The notes beneath the pieces are model-generated. The model did not search any database and was not told where the DNA came from. It worked only from the letters and a program-made list of their open reading frames with translations. Shown piece by piece: positions 16,682 to 24,466 of a stretch of 29,576 nt of DNA; position 1 is the first letter of the stretch, and every line of letters starts with the position of its first letter. The stretch spans positions 1 to 29,576 of the forward strand of contig USBT01000009.1 of NCBI GenBank assembly GCA_900553025.1, written 5' to 3'. Source of the DNA: an uncultured Eubacteriales bacterium. Its GTDB lineage: Bacteria > Bacillota > Clostridia > Peptostreptococcales > Anaerovoracaceae. Both the position numbers and the translations under genes were made by a program.

Positions 16682-16720
16682 TTGATTTTTAAAATCCGAT
16701 GTTGTAAAATATAGCTAACA
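16682..16720 (+). promoter_or_regulatory. Promoter and operator of the metal ATPase
   Basis: TTGATT (16682-16687), a 17 bp spacer and TAAAAT (16705-16710) form a good promoter. Overlapping the -10 and start region, 16703-16720 reads TGTAAAATATAGCTAACA, which matches the perfect dyad before the Tp47-like gene at 16 of 18 positions. A second palindrome-like stretch, TTAAGTAATTATTTAA (16722-16737), follows. A metal-sensing repressor is the natural candidate to bind here; none is encoded nearby. Confidence 0.6.
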
Positions 16721-16757
16721 GTTAAGTAATTATTTAATCGTTTAATCGAGGTATATT

Positions 16758-19088
16758 ATGAGTGATATTAAAAATAATAAATTAGAAAACTCAACTGATT
16801 TGCAACATGTCAGAAAGCATAACAAGCATGATTGTTGTCACCACCATGAGCATAATCATGAACATGTCCACGACCATGCAGATTGCTGTTGCGAACATCC
16901 GCATCATAATCATAGTGAGAGCAGTGACGAGCATGACCACAAGCACATCCACCACAATGAATATGACCATAAACATGAAAACGAATATTGCAACTGTTCT
17001 TCCGAAGACGAACATCATAAGCATGGACATGAACTCGTGGATTGCGGCTGTGGTCACGAGCACGGCCATCACCACCATGGGTATGATCACAATCATACCG
17101 AATACGATCACTGCTGTGATGCATGTGCAGAGCGCTCAAAATCTTCGCTAACACCTATGCGCGAACAAATACTGGACACCGATAGAGTCATAGATTTGAT
17201 TAAGATTTTCTCCTCTGCTTTCCTTTTAGCCTGTGGCTACATATATGATATTGAAGCCTACTTCTTTGCCGCCTACGTGCTAGCGGGCTATGAGGTAATA
17301 TGGGAAGCTATCAAAAGTATTTTTAGAGGAGATACTCTTGATGAAAACTTTCTTATGCTTGTATCAACCTTAGGAGCAATGTATGTTGGGCAATACCCTG
17401 AAGCAACTGGTGTAATGCTATTTTACAGCATCGGTGAGTTCTTCGAGGACTTTGCAGTAGATAAAAGCAGAAGGTCTATTTCGGAAGCTATGGATATAAA
17501 ATCTGATTCCGCCACGAAGAAGATCGGCAATGACTACATCACAGTCAAACCAGAAGAACTTGTAGTTGGCGATTTAATCGTCGTTAAGGCGGGCGAAAAA
17601 ATCCCTGTTGACGGTACAGTTATATCAGGAAAATCTTCTCTTGACACCTCTGCCCTCACAGGAGAAAGCATGCCTCGCGAAGTAAATGCTGGCGAAAATG
17701 TTACTAGCGGATTTATAAACGGCAACGGTCTTTTAGAAATACGTGTTACCGCTGCATTTGAGGATTCTGCAGTCGGCAAAATTCTAGAAATGGTTGAAGC
17801 TTCTTCATCACGTAAAACCCACATGGAGAGATTCATCACAAAATTTGCAAAATACTACACTCCAATCGTAGTTGGTTTGGCAATTCTTCTTACAATTGTC
17901 CCAACTATTATACTTGGCTTTGATACCTTTAATCAGTGGCTATACAGAGCAATGACATTCCTGGTAATTTCTTGCCCTTGTGCACTTGTGATTTCTGTTC
18001 CTATGTCTTTATTTGCAGGCATAGGTGCCGCCTCATCAAAGGGAATGATAGTCAAGGGGAGCAGCTATCTTGAAGCATTTGCAAGACTTGATACTATTGC
18101 ATTTGATAAGACAGGAACCTTGACAAAGGGCGTATTCGCTGTTGACAACATAAATACAGCGGACGGAGTTGAACAAAATACAGTTCTCCAGGCCGCTTAT
18201 GCGTGCGAACATCTATCTGAGCATCCAATAGCCATAGCAATTTCACGATATGCGGAGCTTAATCTGACTGATGCAACAAAACAGTCAATTTTAAATGCAA
18301 CTGCTTCTCAAGAGGAAATTCCAGGCCGAGGAGTCAAGGTTTCTGATGGCAAAATCACGTATTTTGCTGGTAATAAGAAGTTGATGAATGATATAGGAAT
18401 TGCAGATGATGTCTTGTCCGGAGTAAAAATTACAAATAGCGTTGCCTCAATAGTTTACGTAGCACAGTCCTCAGTATCAAAAGCTTCTGACAATCTAGCA
18501 ACAGAATTTCTTGGAGCAATAGAAATCAGCGACCAGATTAGAGAAGAAAGCGAATCAACCATATCTAGACTTAGAGAACTTGGTGTACCTAATCTTCTAA
18601 TGCTAACAGGTGATCTCGAGACCTCTGCTGCATATGTATCTAAGAAAATAGGATTAACGAATTATATCGCTCAGCTGCTTCCACAAGATAAGGTAAATGT
18701 TATATCCGACTTGATAGATAAACGAAATGAGCAAGGATCTAAAAATGCAACTGCCTTTGTCGGCGATGGAATCAATGACGCCCCTGTACTTGCGATGAGT
18801 GATGTTGGAGTAGCAATGGGTGCATTTGGATCGGACGCCGCAATTGAAGCCGCCGATATCGTTATGATGACAGATAGCATTGAAAAATTACCTCTGCTCG
18901 TTTCCATAGCTAAAAAAACAGTAAGAATATGCAAGGAAAATATAATATTCGCAATTGGTATCAAGCTCATCTTCCTTGCTCTTGGTGCACTTGGATTTGC
19001 AAATCTTTGGATGGCAGTTTTCGCAGATGTCGGAGTTACCGTCCTCGCCATACTCAATGCAATGCGCTCGCTTAAAATAAAAGAGTAG
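16758..19088 (+). CDS. P1B-type heavy-metal ATPase (Zn/Cd/Pb class) with His/Cys-rich N-terminus
   Basis: This 776-residue cation-exporting ATPase of the inner membrane has all the P-type motifs: CPC (about 405-407, VISCPCALVIS), phosphorylation site DKTGTLTKG (about Asp 450), SEHPIAIAI nucleotide-binding His-Pro, TGD, and GDGINDAP. LDENFLMLVSTLGA in the N-terminal membrane region and an Asp in the last membrane segment (FADVGVTVLAILNAM) fit the ZntA/CadA zinc, cadmium and lead group. The usual GMxCxxC HMA domain is absent; instead residues 1-130 hold about 35 His and 12 Cys in His-Asp/Glu-Asn runs (DCCHHHEHNHEHVHDH), a probable metal buffer or sensor. GAGGT precedes the ATG. It is monocistronic, with a promoter-operator and a terminator. 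Confidence 0.95.
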   Translation: MSDIKNNKLENSTDLQHVRKHNKHDCCHHHEHNHEHVHDHADCCCEHPHHNHSESSDEHDHKHIHHNEYDHKHENEYCNCSSEDEHHKHGHELVDCGCGHEHGHHHHGYDHNHTEYDHCCDACAERSKSSLTPMREQILDTDRVIDLIKIFSSAFLLACGYIYDIEAYFFAAYVLAGYEVIWEAIKSIFRGDTLDENFLMLVSTLGAMYVGQYPEATGVMLFYSIGEFFEDFAVDKSRRSISEAMDIKSDSATKKIGNDYITVKPEELVVGDLIVVKAGEKIPVDGTVISGKSSLDTSALTGESMPREVNAGENVTSGFINGNGLLEIRVTAAFEDSAVGKILEMVEASSSRKTHMERFITKFAKYYTPIVVGLAILLTIVPTIILGFDTFNQWLYRAMTFLVISCPCALVISVPMSLFAGIGAASSKGMIVKGSSYLEAFARLDTIAFDKTGTLTKGVFAVDNINTADGVEQNTVLQAAYACEHLSEHPIAIAISRYAELNLTDATKQSILNATASQEEIPGRGVKVSDGKITYFAGNKKLMNDIGIADDVLSGVKITNSVASIVYVAQSSVSKASDNLATEFLGAIEISDQIREESESTISRLRELGVPNLLMLTGDLETSAAYVSKKIGLTNYIAQLLPQDKVNVISDLIDKRNEQGSKNATAFVGDGINDAPVLAMSDVGVAMGAFGSDAAIEAADIVMMTDSIEKLPLLVSIAKKTVRICKENIIFAIGIKLIFLALGALGFANLWMAVFADVGVTVLAILNAMRSLKIKE

Positions 19089-19094
19089 CAAAAG

Positions 19095-19139
19095 GCCTCA
19101 TTAGTTAAATTCTTTCGATTTAGCAAATGAGGCTTTTTA
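19095..19139 (+). terminator. Terminator of the metal ATPase gene
   Basis: GCCTCATT (19095-19102) pairs with AATGAGGC (19126-19133), followed by TTTTTATTTAT, 6 bp after the stop codon. Confidence 0.88.
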
Positions 19140-19156
19140 TTTATAAGGCTTCTTAG

Positions 19157-19216
19157 TTATGTTGACATTATACAATATAACCTAATTTATGTTGATATTA
19201 TGCAATCTAACCTCAT
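19157..19216. repeat. Two tandem copies of a 30 bp AT-rich unit
   Basis: TTATGTTGACATTATACAAT... (19157-19186) repeats at 19187-19216 with 26 of 30 bases identical. It lies between the convergent ATPase and ArsC-like genes. Each copy has a TTGAYA-like hexamer, but with no properly spaced -10. Confidence 0.65.
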
Positions 19217-19226
19217 ATATCTTTAA

Positions 19227-19595
19227 TTATTCCAATATCTCTGTCCATTCTTTTTCTCTGAAACCTGGATATGCTTTGATGGCTCCGTCATTCTCCACTA
19301 CTAATAGCGGCCTTTTTACAAGCATACCATCGCTCGCAAGCAGTTTATACTGCTCCTCCGTGCTCATATCTTTTAGCTTATCTTTAAGTCCCATCTCCCT
19401 ATAAATTACTCCACTTGTATTGAAGAAACGTTTTAATGGTAAACCACTTGCTTCATGCCATTTCTTAATTTCAGCAGCACTAGGATTTTCTGTGTCTATA
19501 GGTCTGCTGTCGTATTTATATCCTTCTTCATCCATCCATTTTAAAGCCTTCTTGCATGTACTGCATCTAGCATAACACAAAATTTTCGTATTCAC
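19227..19595 (-). CDS. ArsC/Spx-family thioredoxin-fold protein
   Basis: This 122-residue protein begins with a thioredoxin-like strand and a CxxC at 11-14 (CYARCSTCKKALKWM) and ends with KRPLLVVENDGAIKAYPGFREKEW, the conserved Arg-Pro region of ArsC/YffB/Spx proteins. Members are either arsenate reductases or, as Spx, regulators that bind RNA polymerase under disulfide stress. RFFNTSGVIYREM fits the ArsC/YffB side better, but the sequence does not decide. The start is GTG with AAGGAGG 7 bases upstream. It is convergent with the metal ATPase, 138 bp apart, and transcribed in the same direction as the polymerase operon upstream, separated from it by 89 bp. Confidence 0.85.
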   Translation of the reverse strand: MNTKILCYARCSTCKKALKWMDEEGYKYDSRPIDTENPSAAEIKKWHEASGLPLKRFFNTSGVIYREMGLKDKLKDMSTEEQYKLLASDGMLVKRPLLVVENDGAIKAYPGFREKEWTEILE

Positions 19596-19684
19596 TTATC
19601 TTCCTCCTTTGAAATTTTAAACTGTCTAAGTAAAAAACAACTCCTCATCTCCGAGCGCATTTATCCAAGAACTGGGAACTATAT

Positions 19685-20194
19685 CTAGAGATTTTCAATC
19701 ACTTCAATGCCGATAATATCTCCAATCCTTATAAATTTGTCATCCTCTGTGATTATCGTTTTATTATTCAGGTCAACCTCCCTTATGCGGAGCTCATCCT
19801 TAACATAGCTTCCGCCTGACTTCTTTTCATCAGGAACAAAATATTCGACTCTTACTGTAGGTCTTTCTATATTTACAGATTGACTCTTAAAAGATTTTAC
19901 ACCATATTTATACTCCTTAACCAGTGTAAGCAATTTTTGAAGCTCTGCATTTATCTTTCGTCTTTCCTCATCACTAATCTCTTTCTTCATTTTTGTTAGT
20001 CTGCCCTCTTCAGAAATTGCGTCCTCATACCCTGTCAACGCTGCAAATGGAGCAAACTGAGCGGCTCTATCATGCAAAGACATTTTTGGATGTTCACTAT
20101 ATGATGGTCTTTTCAAATTAATAATATCATCATAGCTTCCATTTTCCTCACTGCCTAGGAGTTCATTTATATTTTTATATATATCCTTTTTCAC
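19685..20194 (-). CDS. Small partner protein of Y-family polymerase (YolD-like position)
   Basis: This 169-residue protein of unknown biochemistry carries a conserved-looking core SLHDRAAQFAPFAALTGYEDAI (about 39-60), followed by a charged helical segment (about 60-95) and a C-terminal beta-rich part with DELRIREVDLNNKTIITEDDK. Genes with this core sit next to UmuC/DinB-like polymerases in many Clostridia, comparable to YolD beside UvrX in Bacillus. The GTG start at 20194 is 2 bases after the TAG of the polymerase gene, so translation is probably coupled. The role is inferred as an accessory or regulator of translesion synthesis. No catalytic motif is visible. Confidence 0.7.
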   Translation of the reverse strand: MKKDIYKNINELLGSEENGSYDDIINLKRPSYSEHPKMSLHDRAAQFAPFAALTGYEDAISEEGRLTKMKKEISDEERRKINAELQKLLTLVKEYKYGVKSFKSQSVNIERPTVRVEYFVPDEKKSGGSYVKDELRIREVDLNNKTIITEDDKFIRIGDIIGIEVIENL

Positions 20195-20196
20195 AA

Positions 20197-21837
20197 CTAC
20201 GCCTTATGGCCTCCTATTTCACCATTTCTTTCCCTTGCTGTTGCACCTTCTTGATAACTTGTCCCTTTTAGAATTGCATTCTTTCCATACTTCTTCTTAA
20301 TCTTCAGCATTGCCTTGGCGATATTTTCGTCTTCGTTCTCAGCGTCTTGTTTTGTCTGACTCTGATTCCCTGTATATTCTTGTTGTCCCGAGATATGAGA
20401 ATGCAAAGCTTCTCCGCTATTTTTCTCTCTATTATCATGTCTAATATCATTTCGTACTCCTAAATCCTTCTCATTTCTTTTTTTTATATCAAAAAGTGAT
20501 ATCTGTTCGACTGATTTTGAATTTTCTCTTTCCTTATCAGTAAGAACACTCGATTGCAAAACATTATTTGCTGCAATAGTTATGCGCCTTATAAGCATAT
20601 CTTTTCCTACAATCCTGTCATACAGACCTAGCATAGTTCTAACAATCATATCACTTGAATTTGTATAATCGCCTAAATTGTAACTCATATGAGCAGGCTT
20701 CGGAATTAATCTCCCGTATCCGTCCTTTATGATCTCGCCCTTATACCTTGCCCGCCTATGAGGGTCGGATATATTCTCTACATCGTAGCCGATAGTTAGG
20801 CTAACACCATCGGTCATCAAGTCCCTCTCAATTAAATCAAGCGATAAGGCATCTGCCATTTCACTTACAACTATCCTCGCTGAAGAGAAATCATAAGGCT
20901 CCTTTAAAACCTGACCAGAGTTGATACTGTTTGATGACGGAGAATAAGCTTTGATATCTCTTATCATGCATGGCTCAACACCCCAAGCATGATCAATCAA
21001 AAGTTCAGCGTTTACGCCAAACAATTTATACAACAGTTCCTCGTTATGAAAATCCTCTTGACTACCAAGCGAACATCTCGCAACATCGCCCATCGTATGT
21101 ATGCCAACGCTTGCCAGCCTTTTCTTATATCCCTTGCCAACTCTCCAAAAATCAGTTATAGGCGTATGTCCCCAAAGAAGCCTTCTATAGGAAATTTCAT
21201 CCAGTTCTGCCAATCTCACACCATCAGCATTAGCCTCAATATGCTTGGCTACAATATCCATCGCAATTTTTGCAAGATAAAGATTTGTCCCTATACCTAC
21301 AGTCGCTGTAATTCCAGTTTCATCGAGAACTTCCGTTATCATCTTCATCGCAAGTTCTTTTGGCGTCATTGAGTAGGTTCTTAAATACGGTGTAGCATCA
21401 ATAAAGACCTCATCAATAGAATAGACATGTATATCTTCAGGTGCTACATATCTGAGATAAATCCCATAAATCTGCTTGCTGACTTCTATATATCTTGCCA
21501 TTCTGGGCTTTGCAATATAATATTTGATTCCGATATCTTTTCTTTGGTTTACGAATCTCATTGCATAGCTTGTTCCATTAAGCTGCTCTAAATTCGCATT
21601 CATCGCCCTTGTGGCATTTATTTCCTTAACAATCTGCTCAACTTCAAATAGCCTAGGCCTACCAGGTACACCATGTGATTTCAGCGCAGGAGAAACCGCA
21701 AGACAGATTGTCTTGCTTGTTCTTGATTCATCAGCTACGACCAAATATGTATTAAGCGGGTCAAGTCCTCGATCTACACATTCAACTGACGCATAGAAGG
21801 ACTTAAGATCTATTGCGATATACTTTCTCTCTTCCAC
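20197..21837 (-). CDS. Y-family DNA polymerase (UmuC/DinB type)
   Basis: This is an error-prone translesion polymerase. The catalytic motifs are YIAIDLKSFYASVE (first Asp) and HVYSIDEVFIDATPY (Asp-Glu pair), followed by the helix-hairpin-helix region (GHTPITDFWRVGKGYKKRLASVGIHTMGDVA) and a little-finger domain (about 300-420). It ends with a long charged tail (about 420-530) closing in TSYQEGATARERNGEIGGHK, a tail typical of Clostridial UmuC-like proteins. I place the start at the GTG 21837 (546 residues), with GGGAG 8 bases upstream; an ATG at 21855 is in frame but has a poor ribosome binding site. It lies 39 bp after the KilA-N gene and is coupled to the next gene, all likely read from the LexA-box promoter. 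Confidence 0.93.
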   Translation of the reverse strand: MEERKYIAIDLKSFYASVECVDRGLDPLNTYLVVADESRTSKTICLAVSPALKSHGVPGRPRLFEVEQIVKEINATRAMNANLEQLNGTSYAMRFVNQRKDIGIKYYIAKPRMARYIEVSKQIYGIYLRYVAPEDIHVYSIDEVFIDATPYLRTYSMTPKELAMKMITEVLDETGITATVGIGTNLYLAKIAMDIVAKHIEANADGVRLAELDEISYRRLLWGHTPITDFWRVGKGYKKRLASVGIHTMGDVARCSLGSQEDFHNEELLYKLFGVNAELLIDHAWGVEPCMIRDIKAYSPSSNSINSGQVLKEPYDFSSARIVVSEMADALSLDLIERDLMTDGVSLTIGYDVENISDPHRRARYKGEIIKDGYGRLIPKPAHMSYNLGDYTNSSDMIVRTMLGLYDRIVGKDMLIRRITIAANNVLQSSVLTDKERENSKSVEQISLFDIKKRNEKDLGVRNDIRHDNREKNSGEALHSHISGQQEYTGNQSQTKQDAENEDENIAKAMLKIKKKYGKNAILKGTSYQEGATARERNGEIGGHKA

Positions 21838-21876
21838 ATCAAATTCTCCCGTCATATTTGATATACTCTCATTTTA

Positions 21877-22716
21877 TCAGTAGTTTTCTTCAGATTTTAT
21901 ATTTTTATTTATATTCGCAAGGGATAATAACTGCTTCCTCGCTAAATTTCGGAGCTCTATCATTCTATCTTTTTGTCCCACACCGTTGGAAATCAGAATC
22001 GCATTGTAACTTTCCATATTTGCAAGTACTAAAAGTTCATTAAGGCTTGCATAATCTCTAATATTACCTTTAAGTTCTGGATTTTCCTCTCTCCATTGCT
22101 TTGCACTCTTGTTGAACAGTGCAACGTTCAACATATCCGCCTCACTTGCATATTGGTATGACAACTGTTCCTTAGTTAAATCATTTAATAGATATTCTTT
22201 AATTGCATCTGTATGAATTTTATAGTTTATTTTTGAAATTTCTCTATTTAAGTTCCACGATAAAGATAATTTCGAATTTTCATCATCCTTTAATCTTTGA
22301 TAATCTTTAATGATATAAAGTTCAAATTCTGCTGAAATCCATGCAGCAAATTTAAATGCAATATCCTTATGAGCATATGTTCCTCCGCCTCTACCAGCTT
22401 TTACAAATAAACCCTTGGCATTTGTGCTTTCTGCCCATTTTTTAGGAGATAATGTAAATGCATTACTGCCCGATTTTTTCAAAAACCCCTCGAATTCGAT
22501 GGGTTTAAAATTCGGATTATTTAACTGCTCCCATATTCCTAAATATTCAATTGTGTTATAGTTTCTCATCCAGTTTGCTATAACAACATTAGGTTCATCC
22601 ACGTTTTTATATCTTGCTATATCCGTCAAGCTAACATAATCATTCTTGAAATCTTTTGTATAAACTTGTATCTCAAAACCATTTGCTTTGATTGTATCTT
22701 TTTTCATTTTAGACAT
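21877..22716 (-). CDS. KilA-N domain protein
   Basis: This 279-residue protein has a KilA-N domain over about residues 10-130: FEIQVYTKDFKNDYVSLTDIARYKN, NWMRNYNTIEYLGIWEQLNNP, FKPIEFEGF and the diagnostic GLFVKAGRGGGTYAHKDIAFKFAAWISAEFELYIIKDYQRLK. KilA-N is a DNA-binding module from large DNA viruses and phages, often linked to a second C-terminal domain; here the C-terminal half (about 140-279) is helical with LFNKSAKQWREENPELKGNIRDYASLNELLVLANMES, also seen in bacterial KilA-N proteins. The start at 22716 is fixed by AAGGAGG 7 bases upstream. It leads an operon with the Y-family polymerase and lies directly behind a LexA-type box, so it is expected to be SOS-induced. It may be domesticated phage material; no other phage gene is nearby. 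Confidence 0.9.
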   Translation of the reverse strand: MSKMKKDTIKANGFEIQVYTKDFKNDYVSLTDIARYKNVDEPNVVIANWMRNYNTIEYLGIWEQLNNPNFKPIEFEGFLKKSGSNAFTLSPKKWAESTNAKGLFVKAGRGGGTYAHKDIAFKFAAWISAEFELYIIKDYQRLKDDENSKLSLSWNLNREISKINYKIHTDAIKEYLLNDLTKEQLSYQYASEADMLNVALFNKSAKQWREENPELKGNIRDYASLNELLVLANMESYNAILISNGVGQKDRMIELRNLARKQLLSLANINKNIKSEENY

Positions 22717-22757
22717 CAATACACCTCCTTGATGCTGATGCAATATTAACTATATTT

Positions 22758-22799
22758 ATTATCCCACATTTCTTCAAAAAGTCAAGAACATATGTTCTT
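22758..22799 (-). promoter_or_regulatory. SOS-type promoter: LexA box overlapping the -35
   Basis: On the minus strand the perfect palindrome AAGAACATATGTTCTT (22784-22799) contains GAAC-ATAT-GTTC, the core of the Gram-positive LexA/DinR box. Its last two bases are the first two of TTGACT (-35, 22780-22785); a 16 bp spacer leads to GATAAT (-10, 22758-22763). LexA bound here would block RNA polymerase. The site controls the KilA-N, polymerase and partner genes. Confidence 0.82.
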
Positions 22800-22986
22800 T
22801 TTTTCAAAAATAATGCATGAAAAACATGTGCAAAAATTATACGCAAAATTTATCCACTTAAATTAAATCCTTTTTAAAGGAAGAAAAATAGGATTAATAA
22901 GCCCTAGAGGAAATCGAACTTCTAATATAAATATAATTAATAAATTGCGAGCCATTTATGTTTTTTTTGGTATTTTATGGTATAAT
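22800..22986 (+). promoter_or_regulatory. Upstream region of murT with extended -10
   Basis: Most of 22800-22960 is AT-rich and shows no recognisable feature. TGG-TATAAT at 22978-22986 is an extended -10 sequence 57 bp before the murT start; no good -35 is visible at the expected distance. With the LexA-box promoter it completes the 326 bp divergent stretch 22717-23042. Confidence 0.5.
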
Positions 22987-23042
22987 ATCTTGTCCAAAGT
23001 AGGAAAAAGAAATCACAAAATATAAACGAGGAATGATATTGT

Positions 23043-24323
23043 ATGAGTAAAATAGTACTGGGAATAAGTAAACTAGCGCTTAAGGTGGCATCGTTAATTG
23101 GCAAAGGCTCGGGTTCGCCGGGTCAGCTGGCGTTAAAGCTTTCGCCCAATTTTCTGCACAAATTCAATGTACCAAAGAAGGTCATCATGGTTACGGGGAC
23201 CAACGGAAAAACTTCTGTAACTAAGTATATCGTTGATTTTTATAGGGCTTGCGGTTATGAGGTTACAACCAATGACAACGGGGCGAATGTTTATATAGGT
23301 ATAACAACAACGATGATCAAATACTCCGATTTTTCAATGAATGTGCCCGGAGATGTGCTTGTTCTAGAGGTCGACGAGGGTAATCTCGGCAAAATTTCTG
23401 AAGCGATTCATCCTGGCAAAATTGTCATTACCAATTTATTTCAGGATCAGGTCGACAGGTTTGGTGGTGCAAAAGAGCTTGCTGAGAAGATGGCAAAATC
23501 TTTTCCAAATGGAAGTGCACTGTTTGTAAATGGCGATGACCCTATGGCATGTTATCTTGCTAGCCTCGTCGAAAACGAAAAAACATATTACAGCGTGGAC
23601 TCTCCTGATGCCGGCTGTTTTGTTGAAGTAAAATGTCCAAAATGTGGCAAGAAGCTTGAATATTCCGAAAGGGTATATGACCATCTAGGCATATTCAACT
23701 GTTCATGCGGATATACCCATCAGACGCCGGATTTTGTTGCTGAAAATGTTCACGGGCGTGATTTCACGCTCGCCGGTAGAAAATACAAGGCTCCTGAAGA
23801 TGCGATATACATGGTTTATAATTCAACCGCCGCGCTTTCAGTCGGTCTATCCGACAATCTCTCAGAGGAAGAAATGTATGAGGTTTTGTCCACCATCAAG
23901 GTTGGCAACGGGCGACTTCAAAGATTCAAATTCAACGGTCACGACAGCTTCCTCAATCTTGTCAAAAACCCTGCCGGCGCAAATCTTTCAATAGATTTGG
24001 TGGCAAAGTCGCATGTGCCTTACAATCTTCTCATAGGCATAAATAGGCATGAGGCTGACGGTGTCGACGATTCGTGGATTGCATCTATTTTGTTCGAGCA
24101 GCTAAAAGGCTCTCCTCTCAATTCAGTTTATGTGCTAGGCGAATCAGCTGATTTGCTGGAAAAGGTCATATCTGAAAGGCTACCAGGTCATGAGGTCATC
24201 AAGGGTGACGCAAATTCATTGATATCTCAAATGGAGGCTGACGGCAATGCAGGGTATTTTCTTGCAAATTACACAATGCTTGCTGGGGTTAAGTCTGCTC
24301 TCAAGGTGAAAAATTATCTATAA
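23043..24323 (+). CDS. murT: Lipid II isoglutaminyl synthase, MurT subunit
   Basis: This 426-residue Mur-ligase-like protein matches MurT in length and layout. The ATP loop VTGTNGKTSVTKYI (about 50-63) is followed by a central domain with an inserted zinc ribbon (CPKC at about 199-202 and CSC near 220) and the C-terminal DUF1727 domain (FKFNGHDSFLNLVKNPAGANLS). With GatD, a glutamine amidotransferase, MurT amidates the alpha-carboxyl of D-glutamate in lipid II, which is needed for efficient cross-linking. GAGG lies 11 bases before the ATG. In most Firmicutes murT is followed directly by gatD; here a terminator follows 31 bp after the stop and the next gene is on the other strand. Confidence 0.93.
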   Translation: MSKIVLGISKLALKVASLIGKGSGSPGQLALKLSPNFLHKFNVPKKVIMVTGTNGKTSVTKYIVDFYRACGYEVTTNDNGANVYIGITTTMIKYSDFSMNVPGDVLVLEVDEGNLGKISEAIHPGKIVITNLFQDQVDRFGGAKELAEKMAKSFPNGSALFVNGDDPMACYLASLVENEKTYYSVDSPDAGCFVEVKCPKCGKKLEYSERVYDHLGIFNCSCGYTHQTPDFVAENVHGRDFTLAGRKYKAPEDAIYMVYNSTAALSVGLSDNLSEEEMYEVLSTIKVGNGRLQRFKFNGHDSFLNLVKNPAGANLSIDLVAKSHVPYNLLIGINRHEADGVDDSWIASILFEQLKGSPLNSVYVLGESADLLEKVISERLPGHEVIKGDANSLISQMEADGNAGYFLANYTMLAGVKSALKVKNYL

Positions 24324-24353
24324 GTCGGCTAAGTGGGCAAAAAGAGTTGGTAA

Positions 24354-24401
24354 AAATCGCTGTAAAGATTGAAGTTTCAGTCTTTATGGCGATTTATTTT
24401 T
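24354..24401 (+). terminator. Terminator of murT
   Basis: AAATCGC (24354-24360) pairs with GCGATTT (24389-24395), with an inner TAAAGA/TCTTTA stem, followed by ATTTTTC. The hairpin starts 31 bp after the murT stop. Confidence 0.8.
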
Positions 24402-24412
24402 CAAAATTCAAA

Positions 24413-24442
24413 GCCACCCTGTGCGAATGTGCATAGAGTGGC
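24413..24442 (-). terminator. Terminator of the Tp47-like gene, copy A of a duplicated 30 bp hairpin
   Basis: On the minus strand GCCACTCTATGC and GCACAGGGTGGC form an imperfect 12 bp stem, followed by TTTGAATTTTG. It starts 25 bp after the stop codon. The 30 bp hairpin is identical to the one at 26190-26219. Confidence 0.8.
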
Positions 24443-24466
24443 ATATTTTAATGACAACGCTTACTT

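Noticed and set aside
16791..17154. Long frames on both strands over the His-rich region of the metal ATPase
   Set aside because: CAT/CAC-rich DNA opens several frames; only the plus frame continues into a P-type ATPase.
22903..22928. Possible tRNA 3' end or attachment-site remnant near the KilA-N gene
   Set aside because: The minus-strand GAAGTTCGATTTCC resembles a T-arm, but the flanking bases do not form the stem and no anticodon or acceptor half is present.
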